The notes: generated from the letters alone by a model not told the origin. DNA of 28,963 nt from JAIPJO01 sp035269015 (GCA_035269015.1 DATFJU010000006.1:1-28963), one strand, 5' to 3'; counted from the stretch's first letter, positions 1 through 9,414 are shown. Numbers and translations: made by a program.

Positions 1-2
1 AA

Positions 3-440
3 AACAACATTGCTTTTGGCCTAGAAGAAGATGAAATTGATGAAGAGAAACTACAAAAAGCTATTGAAGTATCTCAACTAAGAGAGTTCATTAACCAACT
101 ACCAGAAAAAGAAAACACCAAAATAGGAGAAAGAGGAATTCGATTAAGTGGTGGTCAAAGACAAAGAATTGGTATTGCCAGAGCCCTCTATGACAACCCT
201 GAAGTACTAGTAATGGATGAAGCCACCTCTTCCCTAGATAACATCACTGAGAAGTTTATCATTGAAGCTATTGAAAAGCTCAAAAGAAACCGCACCATCA
301 TTATCATTGCCCACCGCTTAAGTACTGTCAAAAACTGTGATACACTATATATACTAAAGCAAGGAAAGATAATAGACCAAGGCACCTACAACGAACTCAT
401 AGCTAAGAACAAAGAGTTTAAGGATATGAGTGGGGGGTAA
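3..440 (+). CDS. ABC exporter, C-terminal ATPase part (5' end outside window)
   Basis: The frame is open from base 3 to the stop at 440, so only the last 145 residues of a larger protein are present. They form the second half of an ABC nucleotide-binding domain: the signature LSGGQRQRIGIARAL (about bases 144-188), Walker B VLVMDEATSSLD, and the switch histidine in IIIIAHRLST. The Walker A motif and the membrane domain lie to the left of the window. The sequence style is that of ABCB/MsbA-type half-transporters, which flip lipid-linked glycans or lipids. Its position 24 bp before a pyruvyl transferase and glycosyltransferase series suggests that it exports the glycan lipid made by this locus. 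The substrate is inferred from context only. An ATG at 213 is internal and is not the start. Confidence 0.9.
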   Translation, partial: NNIAFGLEEDEIDEEKLQKAIEVSQLREFINQLPEKENTKIGERGIRLSGGQRQRIGIARALYDNPEVLVMDEATSSLDNITEKFIIEAIEKLKRNRTIIIIAHRLSTVKNCDTLYILKQGKIIDQGTYNELIAKNKEFKDMSGG

Positions 441-464
441 ATTTAATTATTATTTTACACAAAA

Positions 465-1631
465 ATGAATAAAAAAAATAATATAGATAAAAGAAAAAAA
501 ATTGGAATTATAACTTTAGATGGATATAAAAACTATGGAAACAGACTTCAGGCATACGCTGTAAAAAAAATTCTTACTAATATGAATTTTAATGTAAAAT
601 TCATTATATTAAAAGAAGATAAAAAAAAGATAAATAGATTTACTTATATAAAAAATAAGATTATTAAATTACCACATAATTTTATTAATTATACTAAAAA
701 AATATTTATTTACTTTTTTAATTTAACCGTTTTTAGAAAAAGAAAAAAGCTAATCAATAAAAGAATAAAGAAAATAAAAGGATTTTCTTTAAAATATTTA
801 CCAGAAGATTCTTATAATGATAACTTTAAAGAACTAGAAGAAATGTCTAATAATTATGATTTTTTTATTACAGGAAGTGATCAAGTTTGGAATCCAACTT
901 TAAAGCATCGTGCAATTAATAAACATTATTTTTATTTTTTAAAATTTGCTGATATAAATAAAAGGATTTCCTTTGTTTCTAGCTTTGGTGTTTCTAATAT
1001 ACCTGATGAATATATTAATTTATATAAAAAAGCACTATCAGAAATAACAAATATATCTGTCAGAGAGGAAGCTGGAAAAAATATTGTGAAAAAATTAACT
1101 AATAAAGATGTGCCTGTGTTATTAGATCCAACTCTACTAATAACAAAAGAACACTGGCTATCTATAAGCAAGGAGCACCAAAAAAAACCCAAGAAATATA
1201 TATTAACATACTTTTTAGGAAAACTTAGCAATAAAGATAAAAATTATATTAAAAATATAGCAAAAGAAAATGATCTTAAAATTGTAAATTTATGTAAAAT
1301 AAAGAATAAGCATAGCTATAACACAAGTCCTGAAGAATTTATTGATTATATAAACTCTGCTAAACTTGTTTTTACAGATTCTTTTCATGGAGCTGCATTT
1401 TCAATTTTAATGAAAACACCATTTGTTGCTTTTAAAAGAATACTTGAAAACAAGAAGTGTATGTTTTCTAGGATAGATAATTTATTAAAAAAATTTCATA
1501 TGGAGAATAGGTATATTAAAAATATTGATAAAAAAAATATTTTTAATATTGATTTTTCAGAAATAGAGAATATATTAAAAAAAGAAAGAAAAAAAGGATT
1601 AGATTATCTAAATAAAGCAACAAAAAATTAA
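465..1631 (+). CDS. Polysaccharide pyruvyl transferase family protein
   Basis: A 388-residue protein. The N-terminus (residues 13-36) has the GIITLDGYKNYGNRLQAYAV pattern, the usual nucleotide-site opening of the WcaK/CsaB-type polysaccharide pyruvyl transferase family. Mid-protein there is FITGSDQVWNP, and near residue 305 FTDSFHGAAFSILMKTPFV, the conserved D-S-FHG donor-site motif. Members transfer pyruvate from phosphoenolpyruvate to sugar hydroxyls as ketals, although many members in mixed clusters have untested activity. The next gene, an F420-dehydrogenase-beta-like protein 9 bp downstream, is a common partner in exopolysaccharide clusters. The ATG follows an A-rich stretch without a Shine-Dalgarno site. 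Several long A runs (for example A8 near 563) stay in frame, so the gene is intact. Confidence 0.88.
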   Translation: MNKKNNIDKRKKIGIITLDGYKNYGNRLQAYAVKKILTNMNFNVKFIILKEDKKKINRFTYIKNKIIKLPHNFINYTKKIFIYFFNLTVFRKRKKLINKRIKKIKGFSLKYLPEDSYNDNFKELEEMSNNYDFFITGSDQVWNPTLKHRAINKHYFYFLKFADINKRISFVSSFGVSNIPDEYINLYKKALSEITNISVREEAGKNIVKKLTNKDVPVLLDPTLLITKEHWLSISKEHQKKPKKYILTYFLGKLSNKDKNYIKNIAKENDLKIVNLCKIKNKHSYNTSPEEFIDYINSAKLVFTDSFHGAAFSILMKTPFVAFKRILENKKCMFSRIDNLLKKFHMENRYIKNIDKKNIFNIDFSEIENILKKERKKGLDYLNKATKN

Positions 1632-1640
1632 ATTTAAAAA

Positions 1641-2783
1641 ATGATTGAAAATATTAAAAATTGCACAGGTTGTCATGCCTGTTATAGTATTTGTAAAAAT
1701 GGGGCTATCACAATGGATGCTGATAAAGAAGGTTTTCTGCATCCAGTAGTTGATTATAAAAAATGTAATAAATGTGGAGAATGTCTTAAGGTTTGTCCTC
1801 TTTTAAAAAAAAGAAAGCTGGATAAAAGTAAAAATGCTTTTGCTGCTATAAATAAAAATTATAATACTCGTCTAAAAAGTTCATCTGGTGGTATATTTAC
1901 TATCTTAGCTGAAAGTATCATTAATAATAGTGGGGTTGTTTTTGGAGCTTTATTCGATAATAATTTCAATATTAAACATGATTATATTAACAACATAAAT
2001 GATGTTCATAAATTACAAGGATCAAAATATGTGCAAAGTACTATTGGAAATTCATATAAAAGTGTAGAAAAAAAATTAAAGGAAAATAAACTTGTTCTTT
2101 TTTCTGGCACTCCTTGCCAAATAGATGGGTTACTTTCTTTTTTAAAAAAAGATTATAAAAATTTAATCTGCGTCGATTTCATATGTCATGGAGTTCCCTC
2201 ACCACTAGTATGGAAAAAATACTTAGAAGAGAAAAAAAGAAAATATAACTCTAAAATTCATAAAATTAGTTTTCGCAACAAAAATAAAGGATGGAAAGAT
2301 TTTTCAATTAAAATTATATTTAAAAATAACCTAGAATATATTAAAAAATTTAGAGATGATGCTTATATGAAAGGTTTTTTAAGAAATTTATATTTAAGAA
2401 AATCTTGTTACAACTGTCAATCTAAAGGATTAAACAGAAAAAGCGATATAACACTTGCTGATTTTTGGGGTATTAATAATATTTTACCAAATATAAATGA
2501 CGATAAAGGAGTTTCTTTAGTTATTTTAAACAATCAAAAAGGAATGAATTTTTATAAAAAACTAGAAAGAAAAATATTTTCATATAAAGTTAACATACAA
2601 GACGGAATTAAGCACAATTCCATGGCAACAAAATCAGTAGATAAAAACATTGAGAGAGAAAACTTTTTTAAAGAAATAAATCAACAATCCATGACAACTT
2701 TAATTAATAAGTATTGCCCACCAAAAAATATATCATTGAAACAAAGGATAAAAAATATAATTAAAAAACTATTAAAATATTAA
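1641..2783 (+). CDS. Fe-S protein, coenzyme F420 hydrogenase/dehydrogenase beta-subunit family
   Basis: A 380-residue protein. Two 4Fe-4S ferredoxin motifs open it: CTGCHACYSIC (residues 8-18) and CNKCGECLKVCP (about 42-53). A long domain follows with SSSGGIFTILAE, LFSGTPCQIDGL and VDFICHGVPSP, motifs typical of the N- and C-terminal FrhB/FdhB-type domains. Later cysteines in CYNCQSK and the ADFWG motif also fit the family. The classical members pass electrons between flavin, Fe-S clusters and F420. The version beside polysaccharide pyruvyl transferases is a recurrent but poorly characterised glycan-cluster gene, and a redox modification of a sugar or its donor is an inference. It starts 9 bp after the previous stop and ends 2 bp before the next gene, so it is probably co-transcribed. 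Confidence 0.88.
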   Translation: MIENIKNCTGCHACYSICKNGAITMDADKEGFLHPVVDYKKCNKCGECLKVCPLLKKRKLDKSKNAFAAINKNYNTRLKSSSGGIFTILAESIINNSGVVFGALFDNNFNIKHDYINNINDVHKLQGSKYVQSTIGNSYKSVEKKLKENKLVLFSGTPCQIDGLLSFLKKDYKNLICVDFICHGVPSPLVWKKYLEEKKRKYNSKIHKISFRNKNKGWKDFSIKIIFKNNLEYIKKFRDDAYMKGFLRNLYLRKSCYNCQSKGLNRKSDITLADFWGINNILPNINDDKGVSLVILNNQKGMNFYKKLERKIFSYKVNIQDGIKHNSMATKSVDKNIERENFFKEINQQSMTTLINKYCPPKNISLKQRIKNIIKKLLKY

Positions 2784-2785
2784 AA

Positions 2786-3709
2786 ATGAAAATTAATAAT
2801 CCTAAAATATCAGTTATAATACCTACTTATAATAGAGCTAACTTTCTGCCTCGTGCTATTAAAAGCGTTTTAAATCAAACCTTTAAAGATTTTGAGTTAA
2901 TTATTGTAGATGATGGATCAACAGATAATACTAAAGAGGTTATTAATAATTATTTAAAAAATGATGATAGAATAAAATATATTTATCAACAAAACTCAGG
3001 TGGACCACCAAAACCAAAGAATACAGGAATAAAAATAGCCAAAGGTGAATATATTGCTTTCTTAGATAGTGATGACGAGTGGTTTAAAGATAAACTAAAA
3101 AAAACAAATAGAACTTTATAAAAAAAATATAAATAATAATGTTGGTTTAGTCGGATGTGGCGCAATTATTATCAATACAATAACAAATAAAAAAAGAGCA
3201 GCTTATGCCTTTTCCTTTTTTGTTAAAAAATACACCAGAAATATTACAAAAAACAATTGTACATAGCTGTAGTAGTATATTAATAAAAAAAACGATACTT
3301 GAAAATATTGGTTTATTTGACGAAAATATTAAAATATTAGATGATAGGGATTTATATATTAGGATTTTAAATAAATATAAATTTATATTCATACAAAAAC
3401 CTTTATTTAATTATTATATACATAGCAACAATGCAACTAATAAAAAAAATGCGCTTAAAATTATTGAAGATCAAGTATTCATACTAAAAAAATATAAAAA
3501 TATATATCGAAACCATCCTGATATATATTTTACAAAATTGAAAAAAATAGCTGAGTTTTATGTAATTAATCAACGACCAAAAATAGCTAGAAAGTTTTTT
3601 ATAAAAGCAGTAAAAATAAAACCATTATCAAAAATATATAAATATTTTTTTAACTTTTAATCCCTGGTTATACAAAAAATTATTATTATTATATAAAATT
3701 ATCAAATAA
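2786..3709 (+). pseudogene. GT2 glycosyltransferase, copy 1, broken by frameshifts
   Basis: The first part (2786-3121) has the GT2 nucleotide-binding opening ISVIIPTYNRA, VDDGSTDNT and the metal-site FLDSDDEW, then stops at residue 111. Comparison with the paralogue at 4826 shows that the frame is recovered by dropping one A from the A8 run at 3097-3104 and one from the A7 run at 3189-3195. This restores the downstream part (LLKNTPEILQKTIVHSCSSI, then ILDDRDLYIRI) up to the stop at 3660. A third break near 3650 leaves a further relic in another frame, FNPWLYKKL, to 3709, matching FNPQLYKKV of the paralogue. An intact gene would make a transferase of about 300 residues. It is either a real pseudogene or has homopolymer indels from assembly; intact A runs in neighbouring genes favour decay. 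Confidence 0.75.
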
Positions 3710-3728
3710 AATATAAAATAATTTAAAT

Positions 3729-4811
3729 ATGAAAATACTTTTATGTGAAAAGGCAGAAGGTAAAAATCATTATATTAAAAATCTAGCAAACGAATATATC
3801 AAAAGAGGGCACTCTGTTATTTTTGGGGTAAATAATTTTTTATATTCTAGTTTTTTACCTGATATAGTTCACATCCAGTGGCCAGAAGCAATTTATAAAT
3901 GGTCAATAAAACTTCCAAGAAATAAAAATAGTTTAGATTTACTAAAAAAGCGTTTAGAATGGTATTCTAAAAATAATATTTCTATAATTTATACCGTACA
4001 CAATATACTACCCCATGAAAACTCTGATAATTTTGACAAAAAGTTTTTTAATCAAATATTAAAAAATTCAAATCTTGTAGTTCATCATGGAAAAAGCTCA
4101 ATTAAAAAAATAAAAACTGAGTTCCCTATTTGTAGAAACTCAAAACATATTATTGCTCCTCATGGACCATATAATTATATAAATTATAATTCAAAAAAAG
4201 CTAAAAATTTATACAAATTACCATTAGACAAATATGTTTATTTAAACTTTGGAGCGCAAAGAGAATATAAAGGTAACAGTTTTTCTAAAAAAGTATTTAA
4301 AAAATGGAACAATAAAAATGTGTTTTTTTTCACTATTGGAGAAAAAAAATATTATAGTAAAAATAATAATTTATATTCTAAAATTAATAGACATTTAAAA
4401 AAAATTACAAATGAAAACGTTTATAAAATATTAAATAAATTTACAAAGAAAGAAAAAACAATTTTGAAATCTATTAATAATAAAGAAATACCAAAAATTA
4501 TGGCTGCTTCGGATGTTGTTTTTTTAGGGCACCAATCTGGACTAAATTCAGGAATTCTAGCTTTAGCAGCATCCTATAAAAAACCCATAGTTTTTCCGGA
4601 TATTGGTAATTTTAAAGAACAACTTATAGGTTATCATGATTTTGAGACATATTCTGTTTCAAATATTAATTCAGCTAAAAATACCATTAAAAGAATCAAT
4701 AATAAAATTAAATACAAAGGTCCAGGAAAAATTAATATTAACAATGAAAAATGGTTAAAAGAAAATTCTTGGGAAAAACATGTAAAAGTAATTTTATCTA
4801 ACATAAAATAA
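3729..4811 (+). CDS. Glycosyltransferase, GT-B fold (GT4/GT1-like)
   Basis: A 360-residue protein that looks like a two-domain GT-B glycosyltransferase. The N-domain starts MKILLCEKAEGKNHYIKNLA, with DIVHIQWPEAIYKW at about residue 45 and IIYTVHNILPHE near 92, the acceptor-side pattern of GT4-like mannosyl- or glucuronosyltransferases. The C-domain has YVYLNFGAQREYKG and then IMAASDVVFLGHQSGLNSG with ALAASYKKPIVFPDIG, where the donor nucleotide-sugar is normally held. The usual EX7E pair is not visible; GLNSGILALAA takes its place. It lies between the two damaged GT2 copies and is itself intact. Donor and acceptor cannot be read from the sequence. Confidence 0.78.
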   Translation: MKILLCEKAEGKNHYIKNLANEYIKRGHSVIFGVNNFLYSSFLPDIVHIQWPEAIYKWSIKLPRNKNSLDLLKKRLEWYSKNNISIIYTVHNILPHENSDNFDKKFFNQILKNSNLVVHHGKSSIKKIKTEFPICRNSKHIIAPHGPYNYINYNSKKAKNLYKLPLDKYVYLNFGAQREYKGNSFSKKVFKKWNNKNVFFFTIGEKKYYSKNNNLYSKINRHLKKITNENVYKILNKFTKKEKTILKSINNKEIPKIMAASDVVFLGHQSGLNSGILALAASYKKPIVFPDIGNFKEQLIGYHDFETYSVSNINSAKNTIKRINNKIKYKGPGKININNEKWLKENSWEKHVKVILSNIK

Positions 4812-4825
4812 TAATAAATTTTAAA

Positions 4826-5763
4826 ATGAAAAATATAAATCTTAAAATATCAATTATTATTCCAGTTTATAATCGTCAAGATTTATTAGAACGAGCTATT
4901 ATTAGTGTTTTAAATCAAACATATAAAAATTTTGAGTTAATTATTGTAAATGATGCTTCGACTGAGAATATTAAAGAATTTGTTAAAAAATTTGATGATA
5001 AAAGAATAAAATACATAGAACATACAATAAACTCAGGTGGACCAGCAAAACCAAAAAATACTGGTATAAAAATAGCCAAGGGTGACTATATTGCTTTTTT
5101 AGATTCAGATGATAAATGGCTTGAAAACAAACTAAAAAAACAATTAAAGCTATATGAAAAAAATATAAATAATAATATTGGTCTAGTTGGCTGTGAAGAA
5201 ATCAACTTTAATGAATTAACTCAAGAAAAACGACATACTAAGCTTCCAGCTTTAATTGAAAAAATGTCTCCAGAAATATTAAAAAAATGTTTACCGCATA
5301 GTTCTAGTAGTGTGATGATAAAAAAATCAGTATTTAAAACTGTTGGGTTATTTAGCGAAGATTTTAAAATAAGTGACGACTACGATTTATATATAAGAAT
5401 TTCAAGAAAATATAAGCTTTTATTTGTCCAAGAACCTTTATTTTATTACTATATACATAATAATAATGCTTCAACTATAAAAAATAAACAAAAATGATAG
5501 AAGAAAGACAAAAAATAATAAAGAAATATAAAGAAATATATTTAAAATATCCAAATATATATTTTAATAAATTAAGAAAAATAGGAACATTTTATGTGCT
5601 TAACAATAACCCTAGACTTGCTAGAGAACAATTCATTCAAGCAATAAAAATAAAACCATTTTCAAAAGTATATATTAATCTTATATTATCTTTTAATCCA
5701 CAGCTATATAAAAAAGTATTATCAATTAAAAAAATAACTAAAAGAACTTTATTTGTTTATTAA
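4826..5763 (+). pseudogene. GT2 glycosyltransferase, copy 2, with one frameshift
   Basis: The first segment (4826-5497, 223 residues) is a GT2 domain with ISIIIPVYNRQ, VNDASTEN, the metal-site FLDSDDKW and the catalytic-base region ISDDYDLYIRI. It ends at TGA 5495-5497. A second frame begins with ATG 5494 inside an ATGA overlap and continues the homology (MIEERQKIIKKYKEIY, then AREQFIQAIKIKPFSK) to 5763. Adding one A to the run at 5490-5494 fuses both parts into about 312 residues, collinear with copy 1. Recoding is less likely, because CAA-AAA does not allow a clean tandem -1 slip. Translational coupling through ATGA could still make two polypeptides. It is a tandem duplicate of the gene at 2786. 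Confidence 0.7.
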
Positions 5764-5788
5764 ATTTTTAAAAAAATAATCAAAAAAA

Positions 5789-6745
5789 ATGAAAAATAAT
5801 AATCCAAAAATATCAGTTATAATCCCTACTTATAATCGCGCTCAAGTATTATCTCGAGCTATTCAAAGCGTTTTAAAACAAACTTTTAATGACTTTGAGT
5901 TAATTATCGTTGATGATGGCTCAAGTGATAATACTGATGAAATTGTTAAAGAATATATAAAAAAAGATAATAGAATAAAATATATAAAACATGATGTAAA
6001 TAAAGGAGGTAACAAAGCTAGAAATACTGGAATAAATAATTCTTTAGGAGATTATATAACTTTTTTAGACTCTGACGATGAATATCTGCCAAATAATTTA
6101 GAGGAAAGATATAAAATAAGACAGAAAATTTCAAATGATTATGGAGTTATATATAATCAAAACCTCAAAAAAACTAATATAGGTAAAAAAATAATACCAA
6201 AAAAAGCTATAAAGAAAAATGAATCAATAATAAAATATTTATTTATAAATCAAGGAGAACTGCAAACTAATACATTATTTATAAATAAAAAAGTGTTAAT
6301 TAAAAATAATATTTATTTTGATGAAAATTTAAAAAGACATCAAGATTGGGACTTTACTATAAGATTAAAAGATGTAACTAATTTTTATTTTTTAAACAAA
6401 TATTTGTCCATATGGAATGCTGAAAATGAAAATGACAGGGTAAGTAAACAAAAAGATTATTCCGCTTCTTTTCAATTAATAGAAAAATTTAAAGAAAAAT
6501 TCAAAAAAGAAAAAAATGTTTTAGCGAACTTTTATTATTTTCTTGGAATAAGACATTTAGAAATAGAAAAAAGAAAAAAAGCCAGAACACTATTTATAAA
6601 ATCAATAAAAAATAAACCATCTTTTAAAAATATTTTTTTATACTTATCTACTTTTTTAGGTAGCAGTTGGACAAAATTATTATTTAAAATTAATTTTTAT
6701 AAAAAAAGAGGATTATTCAAGTTAAAAATGAAAACTAAATTATGA
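5789..6745 (+). CDS. GT2 family glycosyltransferase, intact third paralogue
   Basis: A 318-residue protein. The GT2 features are ISVIIPTYNRAQVLSRAI at residues 8-25, VDDGSSDNTDE, RNTGINNS, the metal-binding FLDSDDEY and the catalytic-base segment HQDWDFTIRL near residue 192. The N-terminal third resembles the two broken copies upstream. The C-terminal tail also shares their pattern, K-KAR-LFIKSIKNKPSFK, a short helical repeat after the catalytic domain. The middle differs from theirs, so it may use another sugar. Its TGA overlaps the next ATG (ATGA at 6742), implying tight coupling with the GT4 gene. No Shine-Dalgarno site is seen before its ATG. Confidence 0.88.
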   Translation: MKNNNPKISVIIPTYNRAQVLSRAIQSVLKQTFNDFELIIVDDGSSDNTDEIVKEYIKKDNRIKYIKHDVNKGGNKARNTGINNSLGDYITFLDSDDEYLPNNLEERYKIRQKISNDYGVIYNQNLKKTNIGKKIIPKKAIKKNESIIKYLFINQGELQTNTLFINKKVLIKNNIYFDENLKRHQDWDFTIRLKDVTNFYFLNKYLSIWNAENENDRVSKQKDYSASFQLIEKFKEKFKKEKNVLANFYYFLGIRHLEIEKRKKARTLFIKSIKNKPSFKNIFLYLSTFLGSSWTKLLFKINFYKKRGLFKLKMKTKL

Positions 6746-7839
6746 AAAAAATTAAAATAATCCAATTAATAACTGGACTCAACACTGGTGGAGCAGAAAT
6801 GGTTGTAAAAGACCTAGCTTTGAATATTGATAAAGAAAAGTTTGAAGTTGTCGTAATAAGTATACTACCTATTGGTAAGATTGGTGAAGAAATTAAAAAA
6901 TCAGGAGTTAAAGTTTTAAGTTTAAATGCCAAGTTTAAATATAACCCCATTATTACTTGGAAGTTATTTAAAATACTCAAAAAAGAAAAGCCTGATATTT
7001 TAAATACTCACCTCTTTCACGCCGATTTAATGGGCAGGATAATTGGAAGATTATCTAAAATACCAAAAATTATTAGCACTTTTCATAGTATTGATATTGG
7101 CAGTAAAAAAAGAGAGCTTATCATTAGTTTTATCAAAGATAAATCTGATATGAATATTGCTGTATCAAAAATAGTGGCTAGTGAAATGAATAAAAGAAAA
7201 CTATCAAAGAGCGGTAATATTAAAGTTATTTATAATGGTGTTAATTTAGAAAAGTTCCCCTTTAAGAACAAGCGCGAGTCTAGAAAAAAATTAAATATAG
7301 ACCAAAATGTTAATTTATTTGTTTCAACTGGAAGATTAACAAAAGCAAAGGGTTATAACTATCTAATTAAAGCAGTTAAAGAAATTAAAGATAATTCATT
7401 ATTTATCATTCTAGGCGAAGGAATAGAAAGAGAGATTCTAGAAAAAGAAGTTAAAAATGAAGGTTTAGAAAATAAAATAATTTTAAAAGGTAATGTTACT
7501 AATGTTAACGACTATCTACAAGCTGCTGATTTTTTCATAATGCCTTCACTATGGGAAGGATTTTGTATAGCTCTCATAGAAGCAGCAGTAACAAAAAAAA
7601 CAATTATTACAACAAAAGTTGGTATAGTTCCTGAAATAATTGAAAAAAATAAAAACGGCTTCTTAGTAGAGCCCGCTAACACTGAACAATTAGTTGAGAA
7701 AATAAACTATGTATTGTCTCTAAGTAAAAAAGAAAAAGAAAAGATTGGTGATCTAGCTAGAAAAACAGTAAAAGAAAGGTTTTCTTTAGATAAAATGATT
7801 AAAAAATACGAAGATCTGTATTTTAAACTGCTAGGTTAA
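6742..7839 (+). CDS. GT4 family glycosyltransferase
   Basis: A 365-residue GT-B protein. The N-domain has IIQLITGLNTGGAEMVV (the glycine-rich GGAE loop of GT4) and LNTHLFHADLMGRI; the linker has VIYNGVNLEKF; the C-domain has STGRLTKAKGYNYLI, then FIMPSLWEGFCIALIEAA, which holds the EX7E motif for the donor sugar nucleotide. Length and motif order match retaining GT4 enzymes such as those adding hexoses or HexNAc to lipid-linked glycans. It is the last + strand gene of the locus. Its stop overlaps by four bases the stop of the convergent gene that follows, and no terminator lies between them. Confidence 0.92.
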   Translation: MKKIKIIQLITGLNTGGAEMVVKDLALNIDKEKFEVVVISILPIGKIGEEIKKSGVKVLSLNAKFKYNPIITWKLFKILKKEKPDILNTHLFHADLMGRIIGRLSKIPKIISTFHSIDIGSKKRELIISFIKDKSDMNIAVSKIVASEMNKRKLSKSGNIKVIYNGVNLEKFPFKNKRESRKKLNIDQNVNLFVSTGRLTKAKGYNYLIKAVKEIKDNSLFIILGEGIEREILEKEVKNEGLENKIILKGNVTNVNDYLQAADFFIMPSLWEGFCIALIEAAVTKKTIITTKVGIVPEIIEKNKNGFLVEPANTEQLVEKINYVLSLSKKEKEKIGDLARKTVKERFSLDKMIKKYEDLYFKLLG

Positions 7840-8933
7840 GCTTCATATAATCTAATATACTCATCAACAGTTTTCTCAATGGGAAATTTCTTTTGTTTGT
7901 CTAATTTAATATAACCTCTCTTTAGTTTATTTAGAAAATCTTCTTTGTCATTTAATCTAAAACATTTGTCTTTGCCAATCACTTCCCTATTACCCCCTAC
8001 ATCACTAGCTAAAACTGCTATCTCAGCTTTAACAGTCTCAATTAAAGAAATTGAGAGACCTTCATATAAAGATGCAAGTAGAAAAAGATCAAAACCTTTT
8101 AGTAACCTGCTAGCATCTTTTCTCTCTCCAGGTAAAAAAACATCAACTTCTAAATTATTGTCATTGATTAACTTTTCATAGTTTTCCCTTTCAGGACCTT
8201 CACCAATAATTATTAACTTAGCATTTGGTATTATCTTTTGTATACTTTCAAAATTATTAATTAAAAACTGATAGTTTTTAGCTTTCACTAAGCGCCCCAC
8301 AGAGCCAATAATATACTTATCTGAAATATTTGTACCACTTAGCCTATTTAACTCTTCTCTGGCCTCTACAGAGCTAAAAAAGTGCTCTTGAGATAAGCTC
8401 AGACCATTATATATCAGATGATTATTCTTGTTTAAACCTAACTTCTTCGCATAGCTCAAATTATCTTGACTGATATAGACAGGATGATCTAGGAAAAGAA
8501 AGAAGAATTTAAAATAAAGCAAAAAGAGATATTTTTTAATTTTGCTACTTGGATAATATTTATCTAAAATAGAGAGTCCTCTAACAGTGAAAACTGTTTT
8601 AGGTTTTTGCTTAGAAAACTTAGCTGACAATACTCCGGGTAAAGTATTAGAGCTGTTAAAATGAAGAGTGGTAAATTGATGTTTATCAACTAGCTTTTTT
8701 AACTCATTAATATATTTAAAAATTGAGATGGGATTATAGTCTCTTTTTAAAGTTTTAAGTCTGAAAAAGGTGATATTATGTTTTTCTAGCTGTTTTTTTA
8801 AAAACTCTCCTTCTCCAAAAGCCACAGAGACATCTATATTTCTTTTCTTTAGTTCCCTAGCTAAATTTAAAACAGACATCTGCGCTCCACCTACTTCTGC
8901 TTTAGTTATTACTATTAATATTTTCTTTTTCAT
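7836..8933 (-). CDS. GT4 family glycosyltransferase (convergent)
   Basis: A 365-residue GT4 enzyme read from the - strand. It opens with ILIVITKAEVGGAQMSVLNL (the GGAQ glycine loop), has FTVRGLSILD and HLIYNGLSL in the middle, and in the C-domain IGSVGRLVKAKNYQFLI, IIGEGPERENYE and FLLASLYEGLSISLIET with the EX7E pair. It is the same length as the GT4 gene that meets it tail to tail but is clearly a different protein. It starts 19 bp after the stop of the upstream membrane-protein gene (8953-9414), so the two are probably one operon, and both may act in envelope glycan assembly. Confidence 0.92.
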   Translation of the reverse strand: MKKKILIVITKAEVGGAQMSVLNLARELKKRNIDVSVAFGEGEFLKKQLEKHNITFFRLKTLKRDYNPISIFKYINELKKLVDKHQFTTLHFNSSNTLPGVLSAKFSKQKPKTVFTVRGLSILDKYYPSSKIKKYLFLLYFKFFFLFLDHPVYISQDNLSYAKKLGLNKNNHLIYNGLSLSQEHFFSSVEAREELNRLSGTNISDKYIIGSVGRLVKAKNYQFLINNFESIQKIIPNAKLIIIGEGPERENYEKLINDNNLEVDVFLPGERKDASRLLKGFDLFLLASLYEGLSISLIETVKAEIAVLASDVGGNREVIGKDKCFRLNDKEDFLNKLKRGYIKLDKQKKFPIEKTVDEYIRLYEA

Positions 8934-8952
8934 ATATAGTAATTATAGCATT

Positions 8953-9414
8953 TTATCTCCTACAAGCCACCCTTTTAAAACACTTCATGGAATAAAGTGA
9001 GTATACTTGTATTAAAAAAGAAACACCAATAATGATATAAGGATATTCTTGTAAATAATTTAAGAGAAAAGCAGGAAAAATACTAGAAATTACAGCTAAA
9101 CCAATAGTAGCACTACAAAAAGGTAATCCAATAGTGCAAACGTGCAAGGCTGAAAAGCCAAGCAGTCCCATAATAACAGATATAAGTGAATGACCGGTAT
9201 GTTTTGCACTCTGAGCTCTCTCTTTAATGACTTTCGTCATACAAGTTAAACTAAGGGCAAACACTAAGGTAAAAGCAACTCCTAAGACTGCTAAATAGCC
9301 CACAAAGATACTAGCTGGCAAAAAAAGCAGTAGTAGTATAAAAAAGACTAGAAAACTTAAATCACAATAAATACTATTAAACATAGTAAATAAATAGGGG
9401 CACTTTCTTTTCAT
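8953..9414 (-). CDS. Cys-rich multi-pass membrane protein, copy A
   Basis: A 153-residue protein with about five hydrophobic segments (near 18-33, 38-57, 77-92, 102-120 and 126-143) and a basic loop at 60-75. Seven cysteines are at 5, 17, 58, 93, 100, 145 and 151; C93 and C100 frame CTIGLPFC in a membrane segment. All seven are kept in the paralogue at 18116-18577, which differs at about 34 of 153 positions by eye. I do not recognise a named family. The small size and paired membrane cysteines recall MerT/MerC-type carriers or thiol-redox membrane proteins, but that is only analogy. It heads a - strand pair with the GT4 gene 19 bp downstream. Confidence 0.7.
   Translation of the reverse strand: MKRKCPYLFTMFNSIYCDLSFLVFFILLLLFLPASIFVGYLAVLGVAFTLVFALSLTCMTKVIKERAQSAKHTGHSLISVIMGLLGFSALHVCTIGLPFCSATIGLAVISSIFPAFLLNYLQEYPYIIIGVSFLIQVYSLYSMKCFKRVACRR

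Noticed and set aside
932..1231. Open frame on the - strand inside the pyruvyl transferase gene
   Set aside because: It is fully antisense to a gene with clear family motifs, and its composition is that of a shadow frame.
5489..5500. Programmed -1 frameshift in GT2 copy 2
   Set aside because: CAA-AAA-TGA does not fit a tandem-slip heptamer, no stimulatory stem is evident, and copy 1 has several unrelated breaks.
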